Assembly: GCA_031425195.1 (NCBI GenBank)
Contig: JANPIX010000018.1
Span: 62,001-126,000, forward strand
Length of the DNA: 64,000 nt
Direction: 5' to 3'
Source of the DNA: JANPIX01 sp031425195
GTDB taxonomy: Bacteria; Pseudomonadota; Alphaproteobacteria; Rhodobacterales; Rhodobacteraceae
Shown here piece after piece: positions 49,183 through 57,548 of the stretch; position 1 is the stretch's first letter; every line of letters begins with the position of its first letter. Both the position numbers and the translations under genes were made by a program. Below the pieces are notes generated by a model. It was not told where the DNA came from. It saw nothing but the letters and a program-made list of their open reading frames with translations, and made no database searches.

Positions 49183-49824
49183 TCAGATCCGGAACAATGG
49201 TTGCAGCATGCGCGGCAAAAGGGAATTGAACCGCAGCGGCGCGTCCGTGGCTGCAAGGCAGATGCAGTCCATCCCGGCCTCGGCAATCGGCGTGTGGTTC
49301 AGATCCTGGGTTGCCACTTCAACATCGCCCTTAGCAAAGCGGTCGGTCGCGTCGCGAAACGCGCCTTGCAGCACCAGCGTCAGTTCCAGACCGCGATGCC
49401 CGTGATCAGGCACGGCCTGACCCGCCGGAATGTGCAGCAGCCGGACAGTCGCACCTTTGCCCGCTGGCAAGATCGACTGGCGCACGCCCATTCCGATCGA
49501 ATGCCACTTCACCGCCGCAAGATCCCCGCCAATGTAATCACGCAGCGGGGCCACGACGTCAGACCTGCCGCGCGCAACAGGGCGCTGTGTCGGCGGGGTG
49601 CGGTCAAGCCGCGCCATCGTTTGTTGCAGCCCGTCCTCCGCCATCGCGACGACATGGCCGCCGTCAATCATGGCCCCGCCGATCATGTCGAAACTTTCCG
49701 CATTTGCGCGACATTCGTCACACATCGACAGATGGGTGGCGACAACAAGGTTGAACGCCTCGGGCAGTTGCCCGGCCGAATAGGCCATCAGCAATGCGTC
49801 CGTCAGGTGGTGTTTGATCGTCAT
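49183..49824 (-). CDS. chrR: ChrR-type cupin anti-sigma factor
   Basis: The 213-residue zinc anti-sigma factor has an N-terminal ZAS domain (HHLTDALLMAYSAGQLPEAF, then HLSMCDEC with Cys/His ligands) that sequesters RpoE, and a C-terminal cupin (PDHGHRGLELTLVLQGAFRD) that senses singlet oxygen. It closely resembles R. sphaeroides ChrR in length and pattern, including CICLAATDAPLRFNSLLPR. The ATG at 49824 gives 213 aa, as recalled for that protein; a TTG at 49842 overlaps the rpoE stop. It follows rpoE and is co-transcribed. Confidence 0.93.
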   Translation of the reverse strand: MTIKHHLTDALLMAYSAGQLPEAFNLVVATHLSMCDECRANAESFDMIGGAMIDGGHVVAMAEDGLQQTMARLDRTPPTQRPVARGRSDVVAPLRDYIGGDLAAVKWHSIGMGVRQSILPAGKGATVRLLHIPAGQAVPDHGHRGLELTLVLQGAFRDATDRFAKGDVEVATQDLNHTPIAEAGMDCICLAATDAPLRFNSLLPRMLQPLFRI

Positions 49825-49838
49825 GTTCAATTCAGCCT

Positions 49839-50384
49839 TCAACTCATCTGGTGGCGCAAGCGTTCAAGCGCCAATCTGATCCGCGATTTGATCGTGCCAA
49901 GGGGCAACCCGGTTTCGGCGGCGATTTCCGAATGCGACAAATCGCCAAAATAGGCATGTTCGATCAGGGCGCGCTGCTTTGCAGGCAACTGGGCAAGGGC
50001 AAGGCCCAGCCGCGCCGTTTCCTGCTGCATTTCCAACGCATCGGCCTGATCGGGTTCCGCCTCGGGGCCCCAAGGCAAATCTTCTGGCTCCGGACGGCGG
50101 GCCTTGCGCAGGGCATCGATTCTCCGGTTACGGGCAATCGTGAACACCCAGGTCGCAACCGACGCGCGCGACGGATCGAACAGGTTCGCTTTTTGCCACA
50201 ACGTTGCCATCACATCCTGCGCGCATTCTTCGGCCAGCGACGCGCTGGCCCCCGATTTCATCAAAAAACCCTTAACGCGCGGCGCGAAATGGCGAAAAAG
50301 CAAGGCAAACGCCTCACGATCCTGATTGTCACGCACGCGCAACAATAAGGCCGCCCAGTTCGGTTCGGACGTGCTATCCTGCAC
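49839..50384 (-). CDS. rpoE: ECF RNA polymerase sigma factor RpoE (singlet-oxygen response)
   Basis: An ECF sigma factor with region 2 (FRHFAPRVKGFLMKSGAS, then ARASVATWVFTIARNRRIDALRK-like sequence) and region 4 (LPAKQRALIEHAYFGDLSHSEIA, GLPLGTIKSRIRLALERLR). With chrR downstream it matches the singlet-oxygen sigma factor of Rhodobacter. The GTG at 50384 gives 181 residues, the length recalled for R. sphaeroides RpoE. ATG codons at 50489/50486 would add 34-35 residues but lie at the predicted transcription start (about 50487), so they are less likely unless the mRNA is leaderless. The start is therefore less sure than the product. Confidence 0.85.
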   Translation of the reverse strand: MQDSTSEPNWAALLLRVRDNQDREAFALLFRHFAPRVKGFLMKSGASASLAEECAQDVMATLWQKANLFDPSRASVATWVFTIARNRRIDALRKARRPEPEDLPWGPEAEPDQADALEMQQETARLGLALAQLPAKQRALIEHAYFGDLSHSEIAAETGLPLGTIKSRIRLALERLRHQMS

Positions 50385-50492
50385 AGGTTCATTTTCCCTT
50401 CGAGGTTGGTCCCGCCGGGCGACCGACAGTTTCGACTGCTTATGCAGCCAATCTGCCACGGAACGCGAGGGGCGTGTTTCCAACATCATAGA

Positions 50493-50523
50493 CCAAATAC
50501 GCACCCGGCGATGCGGCGGATCA
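50493..50523 (-). promoter_or_regulatory. Candidate RpoE-dependent promoter of rpoE-chrR
   Basis: On the minus strand, TGATCC (50523-50518), 18 bases, then TATTTG (50499-50494) matches the R. sphaeroides RpoE pattern TGATCC-N18-TA as I recall it. It would start transcription near 50487 and give positive autoregulation. Confidence 0.65.
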
Positions 50524-50548
50524 TCATAACAAACAAAAAATCGCAGTT

Positions 50549-50578
50549 TGATCCGAAATGTCCTTCGTGGCGTAACCC
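50549..50578 (+). promoter_or_regulatory. Candidate RpoE-dependent promoter of FAD oxidase operon
   Basis: TGATCC (50549-50554), exactly 18 bases, then TAACCC (50573-50578) matches the RpoE pattern. Its -35 lies 26 bases from the -35 of the divergent rpoE promoter. Transcription would begin near 50585, upstream of the ATG at 50626. Confidence 0.7.
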
Positions 50579-50625
50579 TCGATGACTTAAGAAATCTTTG
50601 GACCATACGAAAGGATCGCCCGTTT

Positions 50626-51918
50626 ATGCCGTTTGAGATGAGCTCCGCCCCGCGGCGGATCGCGGTGATTGGTGCAGGCATTTCGGGCATGGCGGCGGCG
50701 CACTTGTTGTCTTCGGCCCATGCTGTCGTGCTTTATGAGGCGGAAAAACGTCTTGGCGGTCATGCCCGAACGATCATCGCAGGCAAGCGCGGCGATCAGC
50801 CTGTTGATACCGGCTTCATCGTATTCAATCACGTCAACTATCCCAACCTGACGGCCCTGTTCCAAAAGCTGGGCGTGCCAACCGCCCCCAGCAGCATGAG
50901 CTTTGGGGCGTCGATTGACGGCGGCGCGATGGAGTATGGTTTGGCCGATGTCGGCACCGTGTTTGCACAGCGTCGCAACATGGTGCGGCCAGCATTCCTG
51001 CGCATGGTGCGCGACATTCTGCATTTCAACAAACATGCGTCCGGCGCCGTTGAAAACCCGAACCTGACGATTGGTGAACTGCTGCGCGATCTGGGCACCG
51101 GCCCATGGTTCCGCGATCATTACATCACGCCATTTTCGGGGGCGATCTGGTCCACGCCCCTGTCAGGCATCCTTGATTTCCCGGCACAATCATTGGTGCA
51201 ATTCTTCAAAAATCACGGGCTGATGGGCTACCATGATCAGCATCAGTGGCACACCGTGAAGGGCGGGTCGGTGGAATACGTGCGCCGCCTGCACAGCGCC
51301 ATGGTCGATGAAGGCGTTGACGTGCGGCTTGGTGCCGCCATCGCGGCAGTCAAACGTGTCCCTGCAGGCGTCATGGTGCGCTGCCATGGTGGCGAGTGGG
51401 AGCCTTTTGACGACGTCATCTTTGCCTGCCATTCCGATCAGGCGCTTGCCCTTCTATCCGACGCCTCGGTCGGTGAACGGCGCGCGCTTTCGGCCATCCG
51501 CTATCAACCGAACGAAGCGGTCCTGCACGCCGACCCGTCTGTCATGCCAAAACGGCGCAAGGTCTGGTCAAGCTGGGTCTATGTGGAACCCAAGGGCACG
51601 ACGCGCAACAAGATCGACCTGACCTACTGGATGAACTCGCTTCAGCCCATTCCGATGGATGATCCGCTGTTCGTCACGCTGAATACAAATCGCGCGATCC
51701 CTGACCATCTGGTCCACGACGTGAACACCTTCCATCACCCGGTTTTCGATGTGGCCGCATTGCGCGCCCAGGAAGATATCCGCGCCATGAACGGCACACA
51801 GCGCACATGGTTCTGTGGCGCATGGATGCGGAACGGGTTCCACGAAGACGGTTTCGCGAGCGCTGTGGACGTTGTCGACCGGATCACCATTCGGTCGCAG
51901 CGGACGATTGCCGCATGA
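50626..51918 (+). CDS. FAD-dependent amine-oxidase-like protein (RSP_1091-like)
   Basis: The 430-residue flavoprotein has the NAD/FAD motif RIAVIGAGISGMAAAHLLSSAHAV and an ERLGGHART-like KRLGGHARTIIAG segment, then DTGFIVFNHVNYPNLTALF, typical of the amine-oxidase/desaturase-like superfamily. It resembles the first gene of the R. sphaeroides RSP_1091-1087 operon, which is RpoE-controlled and, as I recall, needed for furan fatty acid formation. The ATG at 50626 is chosen downstream of the predicted promoter; 50638 is a second option. ATGA overlaps link it to the DUF1365 gene. Confidence 0.85.
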   Translation: MPFEMSSAPRRIAVIGAGISGMAAAHLLSSAHAVVLYEAEKRLGGHARTIIAGKRGDQPVDTGFIVFNHVNYPNLTALFQKLGVPTAPSSMSFGASIDGGAMEYGLADVGTVFAQRRNMVRPAFLRMVRDILHFNKHASGAVENPNLTIGELLRDLGTGPWFRDHYITPFSGAIWSTPLSGILDFPAQSLVQFFKNHGLMGYHDQHQWHTVKGGSVEYVRRLHSAMVDEGVDVRLGAAIAAVKRVPAGVMVRCHGGEWEPFDDVIFACHSDQALALLSDASVGERRALSAIRYQPNEAVLHADPSVMPKRRKVWSSWVYVEPKGTTRNKIDLTYWMNSLQPIPMDDPLFVTLNTNRAIPDHLVHDVNTFHHPVFDVAALRAQEDIRAMNGTQRTWFCGAWMRNGFHEDGFASAVDVVDRITIRSQRTIAA

Positions 51919-52667
51919 CAAACGTTGACCACATTCGCGGCGAAACCTTTCACGGCCGCAAAGGGGCCGTGACCAATTCGTTTCGTTACGGTGTGGATTA
52001 CCTGTTGCTGGACCCTGAAACGGCCAGCGGTCCATGGCTGTTCGCCCGCAACCGGGGCAACCTGACGTCGATCCATGACACCGATCACGGCGGTCCGCCA
52101 AAACACGGGCGCGGTGTCGCCTGGGTGCGCGATGTGCTGACGGCGCACGGCGTTGCGGGGGGCGAACGTGTGCTTCTTCTGGCGCAGCCACGGGTGTTGG
52201 GCCATGTGTTCAACCCTGTCAGTTTCTGGCTGTGCCATGACGCAGCGGGCGATCTGCGGGCCGTCATTGCCGAGGTGTCGAACACCTTTGGTGATCGTCA
52301 TTCCTATCTGTGCCATCGCCCCGATCAGGCACCGATCACGCGGCAGGATGTGTTGACCGCGACCAAGATCCTGCACGTCTCACCGTTTCAGCCGGTCGAG
52401 GGTGGCTATACCTTCCGCTTTGACATCCGCGATGATCGCATTGGTATCTGGATCGACTATTCGGCGGGCGAGGGCGGGCTTTACGCCACGCTCACCGGCC
52501 CCCGCCTTCCGCTGACCAACGGGGCCATCCTGCGGGCTTGTCTGCGGCGTCCGTTCGGATCGCGGCGGGTTCTGGCGTTGATCCACTGGCAGGCGCTCAA
52601 ACTCGCACTGAAGGGCGCAAAGTTCCGCTCCCGCCCCCTGCCGCCAGTGGACGAGGTGACGAAGTGA
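51915..52667 (+). CDS. DUF1365 protein
   Basis: The protein of 250 residues matches DUF1365: GAVTNSFRYGVDYLLLD, then VRDVLTAHGV, LLAQPRVLGHVFNPVSFWLC and ILHVSPFQPVEGGYTFRF. DUF1365 genes occur beside FAD amine-oxidase-like genes and cyclopropane-synthase-like genes, often in photo-oxidative stress regulons; the activity is unknown. Its start overlaps the upstream stop (ATGA) and its stop overlaps the MFS start (GTGA), so it is tightly coupled in the RpoE-type operon. Confidence 0.88.
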   Translation: MTNVDHIRGETFHGRKGAVTNSFRYGVDYLLLDPETASGPWLFARNRGNLTSIHDTDHGGPPKHGRGVAWVRDVLTAHGVAGGERVLLLAQPRVLGHVFNPVSFWLCHDAAGDLRAVIAEVSNTFGDRHSYLCHRPDQAPITRQDVLTATKILHVSPFQPVEGGYTFRFDIRDDRIGIWIDYSAGEGGLYATLTGPRLPLTNGAILRACLRRPFGSRRVLALIHWQALKLALKGAKFRSRPLPPVDEVTK

Positions 52668-53914
52668 CCACCACTTCCGTTCCGGTCCGGCGCAGCGCCG
52701 TGCTTCTGCCATGGTCCACCTTTGCGGCGCTGATCGCGGCGGCAGGGCTGCCGATCTATATTCATGCGCCGAAATTCTATGTCGATACCTACGGCGTCAG
52801 TCTGGCAGCGCTGGGCGGGGTGTTGTTCGCCTTGCGCCTGATCGACGTCGTGCAAGACCCGCTTCTGGGCTGGCTTGCCGATCTTTACCGCGCACAGCGT
52901 CGCATCATGGTTGCGGCGGCGTCAGCAGTAATGGCCGTGGCGATGGTCGCACTGTTCGCCGTTCCGCCGCCGATGGCACCCCTCGCGTGGTTCGCGCTGA
53001 CGCTGGGCACCCTGTTCACCGCGTTTTCGTTCCTGACCATCGCCTTTTATGCCGAAGGCGTGACCAAGGCCGAAACGCTTGGGCCGGGCGGGCATGTGCG
53101 GCTGGCAGGATGGCGCGAAACCGGCAGTCTGGTGGGCATTTCGCTGGCCTCGGTTGCCCCGGTTGCGCTTGCCGCACTGACCGACCAACCCTTTGCCGTG
53201 TTCGCCATCGGCTTTGCCGCGCTCGCCGTGATCGCGACCATCCTGATGCGGCATGAGTGGAGGGGGGTTGTCGCCCCGCGCAGTGATTTTCGTCTGGCCC
53301 TGCGCCACCCGATGACACGTCGACTGCTGCTCCTCGCGCTTGTCAACTCGGCCCCTGTTGCCGTGACCTCCACTCTGTTCCTGTTCTTTGTCGAAAGCAG
53401 GTTGCAGGCACCGGGTTGGGAAGGGCCACTGTTGCTGTTGTTCTTTCTGGCTGCGGCGTTTTCTGCCCCCTTTTGGGCGCGCCTTGCCGCCCGGTTCGGC
53501 GCGCGGGCCACATTGTTGGCAGGCATGGCGCTTGCTGTGGCCAGCTTTGCCTTTGCCACCACTTTGGGGGCAGGTGACACGGCGGCCTTTGCCGTGATCT
53601 GTCTTGCCTCCGGCGCGGCACTCGGCGGTGACATGACGCTGCTGCCTGCCATCTTTGCTCGGCACCTGTCTGAAACCACGCCCGAGGCTGGCCCCGCGAC
53701 GGCCTTTGGCCTGTGGTCCTTCGTGTCGAAATTGTCGTTGGCACTGGCGGCAGCAACCTTGCTGCCTTTGCTGCAACTGCAGGGCTTCCAACCCGGCCCT
53801 GTCAACTCAGCCGAGGCGCTGGCCACCCTTGGCCTGCTTTATGCAGCACTCCCCTGCGCCCTGAAACTTCTGGCCATGCTGCTTTTGGCGCTGACGCCCG
53901 TACCGGAGGCCTGA
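52664..53914 (+). CDS. MFS/GPH-type transporter
   Basis: The 416-residue membrane protein has about 12 hydrophobic segments and the GPH/MFS features SLAALGGVLFALRLIDVVQDPLLGWLADL (split over residues ~47-75). It begins with GTG at 52664 inside the preceding stop, giving the GTGA overlap. The substrate is unknown. As the third gene of the operon, a role in moving fatty acids, lipids or a cation-coupled solute during singlet-oxygen stress is an inference only. Confidence 0.85.
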   Translation: MTTTSVPVRRSAVLLPWSTFAALIAAAGLPIYIHAPKFYVDTYGVSLAALGGVLFALRLIDVVQDPLLGWLADLYRAQRRIMVAAASAVMAVAMVALFAVPPPMAPLAWFALTLGTLFTAFSFLTIAFYAEGVTKAETLGPGGHVRLAGWRETGSLVGISLASVAPVALAALTDQPFAVFAIGFAALAVIATILMRHEWRGVVAPRSDFRLALRHPMTRRLLLLALVNSAPVAVTSTLFLFFVESRLQAPGWEGPLLLLFFLAAAFSAPFWARLAARFGARATLLAGMALAVASFAFATTLGAGDTAAFAVICLASGAALGGDMTLLPAIFARHLSETTPEAGPATAFGLWSFVSKLSLALAAATLLPLLQLQGFQPGPVNSAEALATLGLLYAALPCALKLLAMLLLALTPVPEA

Positions 53915-53917
53915 CCG

Positions 53918-54478
53918 ATGACATCCGCCATTGCCTTTGTCGCACTGGGCGTTGCCCTGACGATTGTTGCCGGCATGCTGATCGCCCGCCTGACCGGCTT
54001 TGGCGCGCAACAGCCGTCCGATTATGCCAAAGGCCCACGCTTTGACATGCGCCGCCATCTGAACGGCCCCATCCTGTGCGAAGGGATCATCTATGGCCCC
54101 ACAGGCCGGGTCACATCACGTTTCGTGGCCGACATGGTGGGCACATGGGACGGGCAAAAAGGCACCCTCGCCGAAACCTTCCGCTATGACAGCGGCACGG
54201 TTCAGGATCGCTGCTGGCACCTGACCGTCGGCAACGAAGGCGCGATCAGCGCCGAAGCGGCCGATCTGGTTGGCACGGGAAGCGGCCGTGTCGAAGGGTC
54301 CGCCGTTGAATTGAAATACCGCATCCAACTCCCGCCAGAGGCGGGGGGGCATGCGCTTGATGTGGTGGACTGGATGTATCTGATGGACAACGGGACGATC
54401 ATGAACCGAAGCCAATTTCGCAAATACGGCATCAAGGTTGCTGAACTGGTGGCAACCATGCGCCCGGTCGCAGCATGA
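53918..54478 (+). CDS. DUF3833 lipoprotein-like protein
   Basis: The 186-residue protein matches DUF3833: an N-terminal hydrophobic segment (AFVALGVALTIVAGMLIARL), then LNGPILCEGIIYGPTGRVTSRF, DRCWHLTVGNEG and DWMYLMDNGTIMNRSQFRKYG. No lipobox Cys is visible at the usual place, so it may be a membrane-anchored rather than lipidated protein. It is fourth in the operon, overlapping the SDR start by ATGA. Function is unknown. Confidence 0.87.
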   Translation: MTSAIAFVALGVALTIVAGMLIARLTGFGAQQPSDYAKGPRFDMRRHLNGPILCEGIIYGPTGRVTSRFVADMVGTWDGQKGTLAETFRYDSGTVQDRCWHLTVGNEGAISAEAADLVGTGSGRVEGSAVELKYRIQLPPEAGGHALDVVDWMYLMDNGTIMNRSQFRKYGIKVAELVATMRPVAA

Positions 54479-55212
54479 GGGATTTTCGTGGCAAACGGTA
54501 CTGGCTCGTCGGTGCCAGCGAAGGTTTGGGTCTGGCGCTTGCGCAGGCGATGTCGGCACGCGGGGCCGAACTGATCCTGTCGGCCCGTGATCCGGCCCGG
54601 CTTGATGCGGCGGTGGCCGCTCTGCCAAACCCCGCGCGGGCCCTGCCTGTGGACGTGGGGTCTTCCGCTTCGGTTCAGGCGGCTGCGGCACAGCTGGGCC
54701 CGGTTGACGGAGTGGTCTTTCTGGCAGGTGTCTACTGGCCGACCACCGCACAAAACTGGGATGCCGCACAGGTAGAGGCGATGTGCGACATCAATTTCAC
54801 CGGCTGCGCCCGCATCGTCGGGGCCGTGCTGCCGGCCATGGTTGCGCGCGGAACCGGGCATGTGGTGATCACCGGGTCGCTGTCCGGCTTCCGCGGCCTG
54901 CCGGGTGCCATCGGCTATGCCGCGTCAAAGGCGGGAACCATGGCTCTGGCCGAAAGCCTGTATTGTGACCTGCGTGGCACCGGCATCACGGTTCAGTTGG
55001 GCAATCCCGGTTTCATCAAGACGCGTCTGACGGAAAAGAACGACTTCAAGATGCCCTTCCTGATGACGCCAGAACAGGCCGCCGCCGAAATGATGGCCCT
55101 GATGGACAGCCGGGCGTTCAAACGCAGCTTTCCCCGCGTCTTTTCGTGGTTCTTTCGCGGCGGACAGTTCCTGCCCGATTGGGCCTATTACCGGATCTTT
55201 GCCCCGAAATAG
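54475..55212 (+). CDS. SDR family NAD(P)-dependent oxidoreductase
   Basis: The 245-residue short-chain dehydrogenase has the cofactor motif WLVGASEGLGLALAQA, DVGSSASVQ, ITGSLSGFRGLPG with Ser, and YAASKAG with the catalytic Tyr and Lys. It would oxidise or reduce a hydroxyl/ketone. It is the last gene of the RpoE-type operon (FAD oxidase, DUF1365, MFS, DUF3833, SDR), matching the RSP_1087 position. Start overlaps the DUF3833 stop. Confidence 0.9.
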   Translation: MRDFRGKRYWLVGASEGLGLALAQAMSARGAELILSARDPARLDAAVAALPNPARALPVDVGSSASVQAAAAQLGPVDGVVFLAGVYWPTTAQNWDAAQVEAMCDINFTGCARIVGAVLPAMVARGTGHVVITGSLSGFRGLPGAIGYAASKAGTMALAESLYCDLRGTGITVQLGNPGFIKTRLTEKNDFKMPFLMTPEQAAAEMMALMDSRAFKRSFPRVFSWFFRGGQFLPDWAYYRIFAPK

Positions 55213-55337
55213 CGACGATCTGTGCAACTGGGCACAGATTTGGCGCGGCTGTGCGGATTTGCGCGCGAACGAAATTGCTCCATATCCATTGCAGGATTGC
55301 GGCAGGAAATGTCGCGGCACAGGATGTGGAGACTGCC

Positions 55338-56264
55338 ATGACAAAGATACCCGGACTGCACCACGTGACGGCAATCTCAGGTCCGCCACAGGCCAACGTC
55401 GATTTCTATGCCGGACTGCTGGGCCAGCGCTTGATCAAGAAGACCGTCAACTTTGACGCGCCCGACACCTACCACCTGTATTATGGTGACGCTGCCGGAA
55501 GCCCCGGCACGATCCTGACCTTCTTCCCCTTTGTTGATGCCGGGCCGGGTCGCGCCGGGCCGGGCATGGCAAGTGCGGTTGCCTATGCCGTCCCGAAAGC
55601 CGCGTTCGATGGCTGGATGGACAAACTCGCTTTGGCGGCAGTTGATTTTGACGGGCCGAAATCCCGGTTCGGGCAGCGGATGCTGACCCTGCAAGACCCC
55701 GATGGTATGCATGTCGAACTGATCGAAAGTGATGTCGGCGGCGATATGCACGGGTTCCATTCCGTGACGCTGTGGGAACGTGATCCAGACCGGACTGCCC
55801 GTATCCTGACGGATGTATTCGGCTACGAAGCGCGCGGCGTTGAACAGGGCGGCGGCACCGAACGTCTGCGGTTTCAGGCACCGGGCGACGCCATCGGCAC
55901 GATTGTCGATATCATCCGCACCGACGCCCCCGCCATTGGGCGGCAGGGCGCGGGCACGATCCATCACGTCGCCTTCCGCGCGCGCAACGACGATGAACAA
56001 CGCGGCTGGCAAGAGGCATTGGCAAGTGTGGGTCACCCGACCACGCCCGTGATCGACCGCCAGTATTTCAACGCAGTCTATGTCCGCGAACCGGGCGGCG
56101 TGCTGTTTGAAATCGCCACCGACGCGCCCGGCTTTGCGGTGGACGAACCTGCTGCGACCTTGGGTCAGGCCCTGATGCTGCCACCGCAACACGAACGGCT
56201 GCGCGCCCAATTGGAACGTATCCTTCCGCCGCTGCGGGTGCCCGGGATGGATGCAGCAGCATGA
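55338..56264 (+). CDS. Ring-cleaving dioxygenase (MhqO-like, VOC family)
   Basis: The 308-residue protein has two VOC modules: PGLHHVTAISGPPQANVDFYAGLLG at the N-terminus with the metal-ligand His, and HHVAFRARNDDEQRGWQEAL in the second half; PGGVLFEIATD supplies the distal Glu. It matches the MhqO-like extradiol dioxygenases, linked to quinone and electrophile stress. The ATG at 55338 follows a GGAGACTGCC stretch. It overlaps the following hydrolase by ATGA; an MhqO-esterase pair is common, as in the Bacillus mhqNOP/MhqD group. Confidence 0.9.
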   Translation: MTKIPGLHHVTAISGPPQANVDFYAGLLGQRLIKKTVNFDAPDTYHLYYGDAAGSPGTILTFFPFVDAGPGRAGPGMASAVAYAVPKAAFDGWMDKLALAAVDFDGPKSRFGQRMLTLQDPDGMHVELIESDVGGDMHGFHSVTLWERDPDRTARILTDVFGYEARGVEQGGGTERLRFQAPGDAIGTIVDIIRTDAPAIGRQGAGTIHHVAFRARNDDEQRGWQEALASVGHPTTPVIDRQYFNAVYVREPGGVLFEIATDAPGFAVDEPAATLGQALMLPPQHERLRAQLERILPPLRVPGMDAAA

Positions 56265-56911
56265 TGCGGGCGGGGGCCGTGCCCGGCCGGGCAACTGCGG
56301 GGGTTGTGTTCCTCCACGGTCGTGGCGGCACGGCTGCCGATATTCTGGGGTTGGGCCAGTCCTTGGCCCTGCCCGACCTTGCCATGATCGCCCCCGAGGC
56401 GGCGGGCCGCAGCTGGTGGCCCACGTCCTTTCTGGCGCCTTCAGCCATCCTGGAGCAACCGCTGACCCGGGCGCTGACCCAGGTGCGCGCCGGAATTGAT
56501 GTGCTGATGTCTGACGGCTTGCCCCCCGATCGGATCTGGCTCGCGGGGTTCAGTCAGGGGGCCGGTCTTGCGCTCGAATCCTTTGCGCGCATCGATCTTG
56601 GGCTCGCCGGCGTATTTGGTTTGTCGGGGGCACTGATCGGCACCTCTGACCTGCCCGGCGAACCGCGCGCCGATCTTTACGGCCATGCCGACAAACGTTT
56701 CGACTATGCGGGCAGGCGTGAAGGCGCAAAGGTGTGGATGTCTGTCCATGAACAGGACCCGCACATCCCCTTGGCCCGTGCCAAGGCCAGCGCCGATGTG
56801 CTGCGCGCGATGGGTGCCGATGTCACGCTGCATGTCGAACCGGGTGCGGGCCATTCCGTTCTGCCGCAAGACGTGGCCCAGATGCGCGCCGTGTTCAATC
56901 GTCCCACCTAG
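56261..56911 (+). CDS. Alpha/beta-hydrolase, phospholipase/carboxylesterase type
   Basis: The 216-residue serine hydrolase has VVFLHGRGGTAADILGLGQ (oxyanion hole), the nucleophile elbow LAGFSQGAGLALES and a C-terminal HVEPGAGHSVLPQD with the catalytic His. It resembles MhqD-like carboxylesterases. The overlapping dioxygenase gene supports a shared role in detoxifying quinone-like compounds, which is an inference. Its stop is 73 bases before rfbC. Confidence 0.9.
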   Translation: MMRAGAVPGRATAGVVFLHGRGGTAADILGLGQSLALPDLAMIAPEAAGRSWWPTSFLAPSAILEQPLTRALTQVRAGIDVLMSDGLPPDRIWLAGFSQGAGLALESFARIDLGLAGVFGLSGALIGTSDLPGEPRADLYGHADKRFDYAGRREGAKVWMSVHEQDPHIPLARAKASADVLRAMGADVTLHVEPGAGHSVLPQDVAQMRAVFNRPT

Positions 56912-56984
56912 GGCGTCATTTCTATCTGTGCGAAAGCGCGATCCTGCTATAACCTTGAAAGGGTTGTAAAAGGGCAGGCGGCAG

Positions 56985-57548
56985 ATGCTGACAGAACAGA
57001 CCAATCTGCCCGGCGTCCTGATCGTGACGCCTGCGCGCTTTGCTGACCAGCGGGGCTGGTTTTCGGAAACCTGGAACAGCACGGCCTTTGCCGCAAACGG
57101 CATTGATACCGCGTTCGTGCAGGACAACCATTCCTTCTCGGCCTGGGCAAACACGGTGCGCGGATTGCACTACCAGACACCGCCCCATGCGCAGGCCAAA
57201 CTGGTGCGTTGCACCAAAGGCACGATGCTTGACGTTGCCGTCGATATCCGGCGCGGGTCGCCGACCTATGGCCAGTGGGCGGCGGTGGAGTTGACGGCGG
57301 AATCTGGCAGGCAACTGTTCATCCCGACGGGCTTTCTGCACGGATTTGCAACGCGGGAAGATGCCTGCGAAGTGCAATACAAATGCAGTACGGAATATGT
57401 ACGCGAAAACGACGCAGGCATTACATGGGATGACCCCGATATCGGCATCGATTGGGGCCTGACAGGCCCCGCCGTACTATCCGCAAAAGATGCCGCACAA
57501 CCCGCCTTTGCGGGTTTCGTGTCGCCCTTCGAATGGATCGCGGAATGA
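56985..57548 (+). CDS. rfbC: dTDP-4-dehydrorhamnose 3,5-epimerase
   Basis: The 187-residue cupin epimerase has [36 protein letters not shown] with the His base (GLHYQ), [22 protein letters not shown] and [10 protein letters not shown]. It acts on dTDP-4-keto-6-deoxyglucose in L-rhamnose synthesis. It heads the four-gene operon rfbCBDA, and overlaps rfbB by ATGA. The rhamnose is expected in O-antigen or exopolysaccharide. Confidence 0.96.
   Translation: MLTEQTNLPGVLIVTPARFADQRGWFSETWNSTAFAANGIDTAFVQDNHSFSAWANTVRGLHYQTPPHAQAKLVRCTKGTMLDVAVDIRRGSPTYGQWAAVELTAESGRQLFIPTGFLHGFATREDACEVQYKCSTEYVRENDAGITWDDPDIGIDWGLTGPAVLSAKDAAQPAFAGFVSPFEWIAE

Noticed and set aside
50486..50690. N-terminal extension of rpoE to 283 aa
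   Set aside because: The extra region overlaps the divergent promoter area and has no sigma-factor homology.
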